Assembly: GCA_903910245.1 (NCBI GenBank)
Contig: CAIVYX010000259.1
Span: 1 to 8,303 of the forward strand
DNA: 8,303 nucleotides
Origin: an uncultured Opitutia bacterium
GTDB taxonomy: Bacteria; Verrucomicrobiota; Verrucomicrobiia; Opitutales; UBA953
Direction: 5' to 3'
Shown here piece by piece: positions 5,934 to 8,303 of the stretch. The notes below the pieces were generated by a model. The model searched no databases, was not told the DNA's origin, and worked only from the letters and a program-made list of their open reading frames with translations. Position 1 is the stretch's first letter. Every line of letters starts with the position of its first letter. The position numbers were made by a program, and so were the translations under genes.

Positions 5934-6662
5934 ATGCGCGTCTCCGTCGTCATCCCGGCGTTCAACGAGGAAAAACTCCTGCCCGCGACGCTTGCGTCCG
6001 TGCAGGTGGCGGCCGCGGCTTTTCTTTCCCGCGGCTGGACCTGGGAATGCGTGGTCTGCGATAATAACTCGACCGATGGCACCGCGGCTTGCGCCCGCGC
6101 CGCTGGGGCGGTGGTCGTCTTTGAGCCCGTGAATCAAATCGGTAGAGCCCGCGATGCGGGGGCGCGCGTGGCTATCGGAGATTGGCTGGTCTTCATCGAC
6201 GCAGATTCGACTCCTTCGACCGAGCTCTTCACGGCCATCGCCGACCAGATTGCCGCCGGTCGTGCGTTGGGCGGTGGCAGTACGGTCGAACTAGAACTCG
6301 GCACGCCGCGCTACGCCCGCACCGTCTGCGGATTCTGGAATCTTTGGAGTCGGCTCGTCGGATGGGCTGCCGGGTCGTGCGTATGGGTCGAGGCCGCGGC
6401 CTTCCGCGAAGCCGGTGGCTTTGGGACGGAATACTACGCTGGAGAAGAAGTCTTTCTCAGCCGTCGGCTCAAGCGTATCGCCCGTCGCCGTGGCCGCCGC
6501 TTCGTCATCCTGGCCGATCACCCACTGCGTACTTCCTCGCGCAAGCTGAAGCTCTATACCGTCACCGAAGCGGCCCGCTTCTTCCTTCGGATGCTCTTCA
6601 CCGCGGGGCGCGCGGCGAAGCGTCCGGAGAACTGCGATATCTGGTACGACGGTCGGCGCTGA
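5934..6662 (+). CDS. Family 2 glycosyltransferase (GT-A fold)
   Basis: A 242-residue soluble or peripheral GT2 enzyme. VSVVIPAFNEEKLLP (3-17) is the classical nucleotide-sugar-binding start, CDNNSTDGT (42-50) the next motif, then Arg71-Ala-Arg-Asp74. FIDADS at 88-92 holds the metal-binding Asp-x-Asp, and AGEEVFLSRRLKR (169-181) the acidic catalytic-base region. There is no multi-span membrane domain; only short hydrophobic patches around WNLWSRLVGWAAG occur. The C-terminal part is basic (RIARRRGRRF), which may help membrane contact. The donor and acceptor sugars cannot be told from the sequence; lipid or cell-surface glycan synthesis is plausible. It follows the ROK gene by 15 bp and ends 6 bp from a convergent gene. 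Confidence 0.9.
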   Translation: MRVSVVIPAFNEEKLLPATLASVQVAAAAFLSRGWTWECVVCDNNSTDGTAACARAAGAVVVFEPVNQIGRARDAGARVAIGDWLVFIDADSTPSTELFTAIADQIAAGRALGGGSTVELELGTPRYARTVCGFWNLWSRLVGWAAGSCVWVEAAAFREAGGFGTEYYAGEEVFLSRRLKRIARRRGRRFVILADHPLRTSSRKLKLYTVTEAARFFLRMLFTAGRAAKRPENCDIWYDGRR

Positions 6663-6668
6663 CCGCGC

Positions 6669-7331
6669 TCAGAGCCGCTGACGCTTCCACTTTGGAATCG
6701 GGAAGACGGTAATCTTATCCGAGCGCACCTCGACATCATCGCGGTGCCGCAAGGCCTTGGCTTCGGCGTCCGTGACAATCTCGTAGTGTCGCGCCGCGGT
6801 GATAAGATCAGCGATCTCCCAGCAGTCTTTCGGATTGTTCACCCATTTCTCGGGCGGCAGGCGGCTCAGGTCGTAAGGCTTGGAATAGCTCCGTAGGGTC
6901 TTGCGCGGGCCTTTGGCGTATTCGTGGAAGTAGGACATCGCGAGCTCGCGGACGCTGCGGTACACCGGGTCACGCCAGCGGAGGCAGACGTAGTTGGTCT
7001 TGGAGATGGCTCCCCACTTACCGTTTACTCGGAAGGGCGCGATGACATGGTCCATGTCTTGGTGCGCGCTGAAGTCTAAGAGTAGGGGAGGGTGGCCCTG
7101 AAGCCAGAGCGCGAAGGCCGCGACCATGGCGCCCTCGATACAATGGGCCTGGCGAACCTTCAGCGTTAGCTCAACCGACCGGGCGGTATCGCCCTCGGGC
7201 TCGAAGTTCTGCGGGAAATCGACGAGGAAGTCCTGGACGGCCCGCGGCGTGGACAGGCGGGCCAGCGTGCGTGCCGCCGGGAGGCTGAGGCCACGCTGCT
7301 GCGCGAGTCGGGTCCGGACGGCGAGCGACAT
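6669..7331 (-). CDS. Uncharacterised protein with transglutaminase-like Cys/His pattern
   Basis: A 220-residue soluble protein with no signal peptide or membrane segment, which I do not recognise by name. A central part reads QAHCIEGAMVAAFALWLQG (61-79), LLLDF, then DHVIAPFRVNGKWGAISKTN (94-113). This order, a Cys at the start of an alanine-rich helix, a hydrophobic strand, then His in a DH-strand-GKW unit, is the core of transglutaminase/papain-like folds. Cys64 and His95 would be the catalytic pair; the third residue is not the usual Asp after GKW but may be Asn113. The rest (RDPVYRSVRELAMSYFHEY, KTLRSYSKPYDL, CWEIADLI) looks conserved rather than random. Function could be peptidase, amidase or a non-catalytic relative. 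The gene is transcribed alone, against its neighbours. Confidence 0.75.
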   Translation of the reverse strand: MSLAVRTRLAQQRGLSLPAARTLARLSTPRAVQDFLVDFPQNFEPEGDTARSVELTLKVRQAHCIEGAMVAAFALWLQGHPPLLLDFSAHQDMDHVIAPFRVNGKWGAISKTNYVCLRWRDPVYRSVRELAMSYFHEYAKGPRKTLRSYSKPYDLSRLPPEKWVNNPKDCWEIADLITAARHYEIVTDAEAKALRHRDDVEVRSDKITVFPIPKWKRQRL

Positions 7332-7338
7332 GCCTTAA

Positions 7339-7366
7339 GGTCTAGCCGCCCGCCCCGATTCCTCAA
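7339..7366 (-). promoter_or_regulatory. Candidate sigma-70-type promoter for the transglutaminase-like gene
   Basis: On the minus strand TTGAGG (complement of 7361-7366) is followed after 16 bp by TAGACC (complement of 7339-7344). Transcription would begin about 7 bp on, nearly at the ATG (7331), implying a very short or absent leader. AAGG lies only about 2 bp before the ATG, too close for a normal ribosome site. Confidence 0.35.
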
Positions 7367-7434
7367 GGAGCGAGTGTGCCGCCGCTTTCGGATTGGCTAA
7401 CCTCCCGGCCTGCGTTTGCCTGCCTCCGTCCGCC

Positions 7435-7479
7435 ATGCCGATCTCCGATAACACCTGCGCCGACTGCGGCGGCAACTGA
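7435..7479 (+). CDS. Possible 14-codon leader or small ORF before the M50 protease
   Basis: An ATG at 7435 opens 14 codons, MPISDNTCADCGGN, ending in TGA at 7477-7479, one base before the ATG of the protease gene. The Cys-x-x-Cys and the coupling-type spacing are notable, but a chance ORF of this size is common. There is no ribosome site. It could be a leader peptide that couples translation to the protease gene, or nothing. Confidence 0.15.
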   Translation: MPISDNTCADCGGN

Positions 7480-7480
7480 C

Positions 7481-8128
7481 ATGGATGCCCAAACCCTCCG
7501 CGACGGGCTGCTCCAGCTCATCTTGCTGATCATTTCGATTGGTCTGCATGAGTTCGGACACGCCTGGATGGCCGATCTGCGGGGCGACCCGCTCCCCCGC
7601 ATGCAGGGCCGCGTGACGCTTAACCCTTTCGCGCACGCGGATCCGATTGGCACGATTGCGATCCCGGCGGTCATGATCTTCCTCAGCCCGGGCTTCGGAC
7701 TCATCGGCTGGGGTAAGCCGGTCCAGATTTCCCTGCCTAATCCGAAGACCCGCCGGATGGACGATATCTACATCACTTTAGCCGGGCCGGCGATGAACCT
7801 CGTGCTCTGCTTCGCCTTCGCTGTCATCGGCGGGCTGGGGAACTTCGACCCGAAGACCCAGGAGGTGATCATCCGCTTCTTGGTCGGCGGCATTTACCTC
7901 AACGCAGGACTCGTGGTCTTTAATCTCATCCCCTTACCACCCCTGGATGGCTCCCGGCTAGCCCTTCGCCTTGGACTTTACTCCGAGGAGTTGTTCCTGA
8001 CCTTGGCGCGCTGGGGTTTCGTCATCCTGATCATCCTTATCAATCTGCCCCCGTTCACCCGGGTGATGCATTCAGGCATTGTCATGCTGGCCTCGCCTTG
8101 GTTCGGGCTCTGGGACCTGCTCTCCTGA
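7481..8128 (+). CDS. Site-2 protease family (M50) intramembrane metalloprotease
   Basis: A 215-residue compact membrane protease. The zinc motif HEFGH (23-27) lies in the first hydrophobic helix, and the third zinc ligand is Asp156 in NLIPLPPLDGSR (148-159). GWGKPV (76-81) and ITLAGPAMNL (98-107) are the other hallmarks of the compact bacterial M50 group. Hydrophobic segments lie at about 8-24, 57-76, 98-118, 133-152 and 172-190. There is no PDZ or CBS domain, unlike RseP or SpoIVFB. Such enzymes cleave substrates inside the membrane; targets of this subgroup are mostly unknown. The start at 7481 is chosen because the frame upstream (open to 7376) is Pro/Arg-rich and lies in the divergent promoter region. 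The gene is 58 bp ahead of a RodZ-type gene, pointing to envelope biology, though a shared function is not proven. Confidence 0.9.
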   Translation: MDAQTLRDGLLQLILLIISIGLHEFGHAWMADLRGDPLPRMQGRVTLNPFAHADPIGTIAIPAVMIFLSPGFGLIGWGKPVQISLPNPKTRRMDDIYITLAGPAMNLVLCFAFAVIGGLGNFDPKTQEVIIRFLVGGIYLNAGLVVFNLIPLPPLDGSRLALRLGLYSEELFLTLARWGFVILIILINLPPFTRVMHSGIVMLASPWFGLWDLLS

Positions 8129-8157
8129 GCGCGGGCCTGGCCACGAGAGGCTTGCCT

Positions 8158-8178
8158 ATTCGCCGCCTTCGGGCGAAT
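8158..8178 (+). other. Hairpin just before the RodZ-type start codon
   Basis: ATTCGCC (8158-8164) can pair with GGCGAAT (8172-8178) around a 7-base loop; an alternative fold gives GCC-TTCG-GGC with a stable UUCG loop. It ends 8 bp before the ATG at 8187. No T-run follows, so it is not a standard terminator; it may lower or tune translation of the downstream gene. Confidence 0.5.
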
Positions 8179-8186
8179 CTCCGGGC

Positions 8187-8303
8187 ATGCAAACCCTCGG
8201 CGAACGTCTCCAAGAAGCCCGTCAGCGACTGGGCGTGACCCTCCGCGAAGCGGCGGAGTTCACCAAGATCCGCACCGATTACCTCCAGTCGATGGAGGCC
8301 AAC
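8187..8303 (+). CDS. RodZ-type helix-turn-helix protein, N-terminus only
   Basis: Thirty-nine codons are present before the window ends. The start MQTLGERLQEARQRLGVTL, followed by REAAEFTKIRTDYLQSMEAN (21-39 with its neighbours), matches the N-terminal HTH_25 domain of RodZ and related membrane-anchored regulators: helix with GERL..AR...G, then ..EAA..TKI...YL..ME. In RodZ this cytoplasmic domain binds MreB and supports rod shape, and it is followed by a transmembrane helix and a periplasmic domain. Those parts are outside the window, so a related cytoskeletal or regulatory HTH protein cannot be excluded. The ATG at 8187 fits the family's usual start; CTCCGG before it is not a Shine-Dalgarno sequence. 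Confidence 0.8.
   Translation, partial: MQTLGERLQEARQRLGVTLREAAEFTKIRTDYLQSMEAN

Noticed and set aside
4803..6137. Long open frame (444 codons) on the minus strand opposite the ROK kinase and glycosyltransferase genes
   Set aside because: The plus-strand genes have complete, motif-verified families. The antisense product is rich in Arg, Asp, Ala and Gly with no recognisable motif, as expected from antisense reading of G+C-biased codons.
7376..7480. N-terminal extension of the M50 protease by 35 residues
   Set aside because: Pro/Arg/Ala-rich sequence within the divergent intergenic region; the family start fits the ATG at 7481 just before the HEFGH helix.
1..8303. Defence island, CRISPR, prophage or insertion sequence
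   Set aside because: I found no regularly spaced repeats, terminal inverted repeats, transposase, integrase, Cas, restriction or toxin-antitoxin motifs; all long frames fit metabolic, envelope or housekeeping families.

Overview
The window is G+C-rich, tightly packed bacterial chromosomal DNA. I infer a member of the Verrucomicrobiota, probably Opitutales-like and aquatic. Three things suggest this: a glycine-rich, single-TM protein with a PA14-like end, of a kind I associate with that phylum; a fucose-type lactone pathway, known from fucoidan-degrading Verrucomicrobiota; and start codons that mostly lack a Shine-Dalgarno sequence. This placement rests on gene content and style, not on a marker gene. 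I see no rRNA, tRNA, CRISPR array, insertion sequence or phage gene.

Layout. (1) Positions 1-80 are a near-copy of 528-606, the metal-site segment of the downstream alcohol dehydrogenase. It is joined out of frame to the C-terminal end of an aldo/keto reductase, so the window begins on a chimeric junction that is either an assembly or amplification artefact or a real rearrangement. (2) Positions 81-2179 (+) hold an operon with 4-bp gaps: aldo/keto reductase (3' end only), zinc-dependent medium-chain dehydrogenase, and COG3618 amidohydrolase/lactonase. Together these look like the oxidative, non-phosphorylative route for L-fucose or a related sugar: sugar to lactone to sugar acid, plus a further NAD-linked oxidation. 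(3) Positions 2176-3471 (-) encode a membrane-anchored, glycine-rich, PA14-like protein of unknown function. It converges on the lactonase gene and shares a CTAG with it, so both stop codons lie in one palindrome. (4) Positions 3599-6662 (+) hold a five-gene run: SlyX, SRAP/HMCES-type DNA-protein crosslink protein, small mannose-6-phosphate-isomerase-like cupin, ROK sugar kinase and family 2 glycosyltransferase. (5) Positions 6669-7331 (-) encode a conserved-looking protein with a transglutaminase-like Cys/His pattern, convergent with the glycosyltransferase gene across 6 bp. (6) Positions 7481-8303 (+) hold a compact M50 site-2-type metalloprotease and the start of a RodZ-type helix-turn-helix protein, which is cut by the window end.

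How the genes fit together: the left operon is sugar-acid catabolism. The cupin, kinase and glycosyltransferase in the middle run form a sugar-phosphate or glycan module placed behind two housekeeping genes. The right end is membrane or envelope biology (intramembrane protease and a morphogenesis-type regulator). Most of this is ordinary core gene content. The points most worth following up are the chimeric left end, the two uncharacterised minus-strand proteins and the shared-stop palindrome. I found no clear sign of a novel defence or mobile system.
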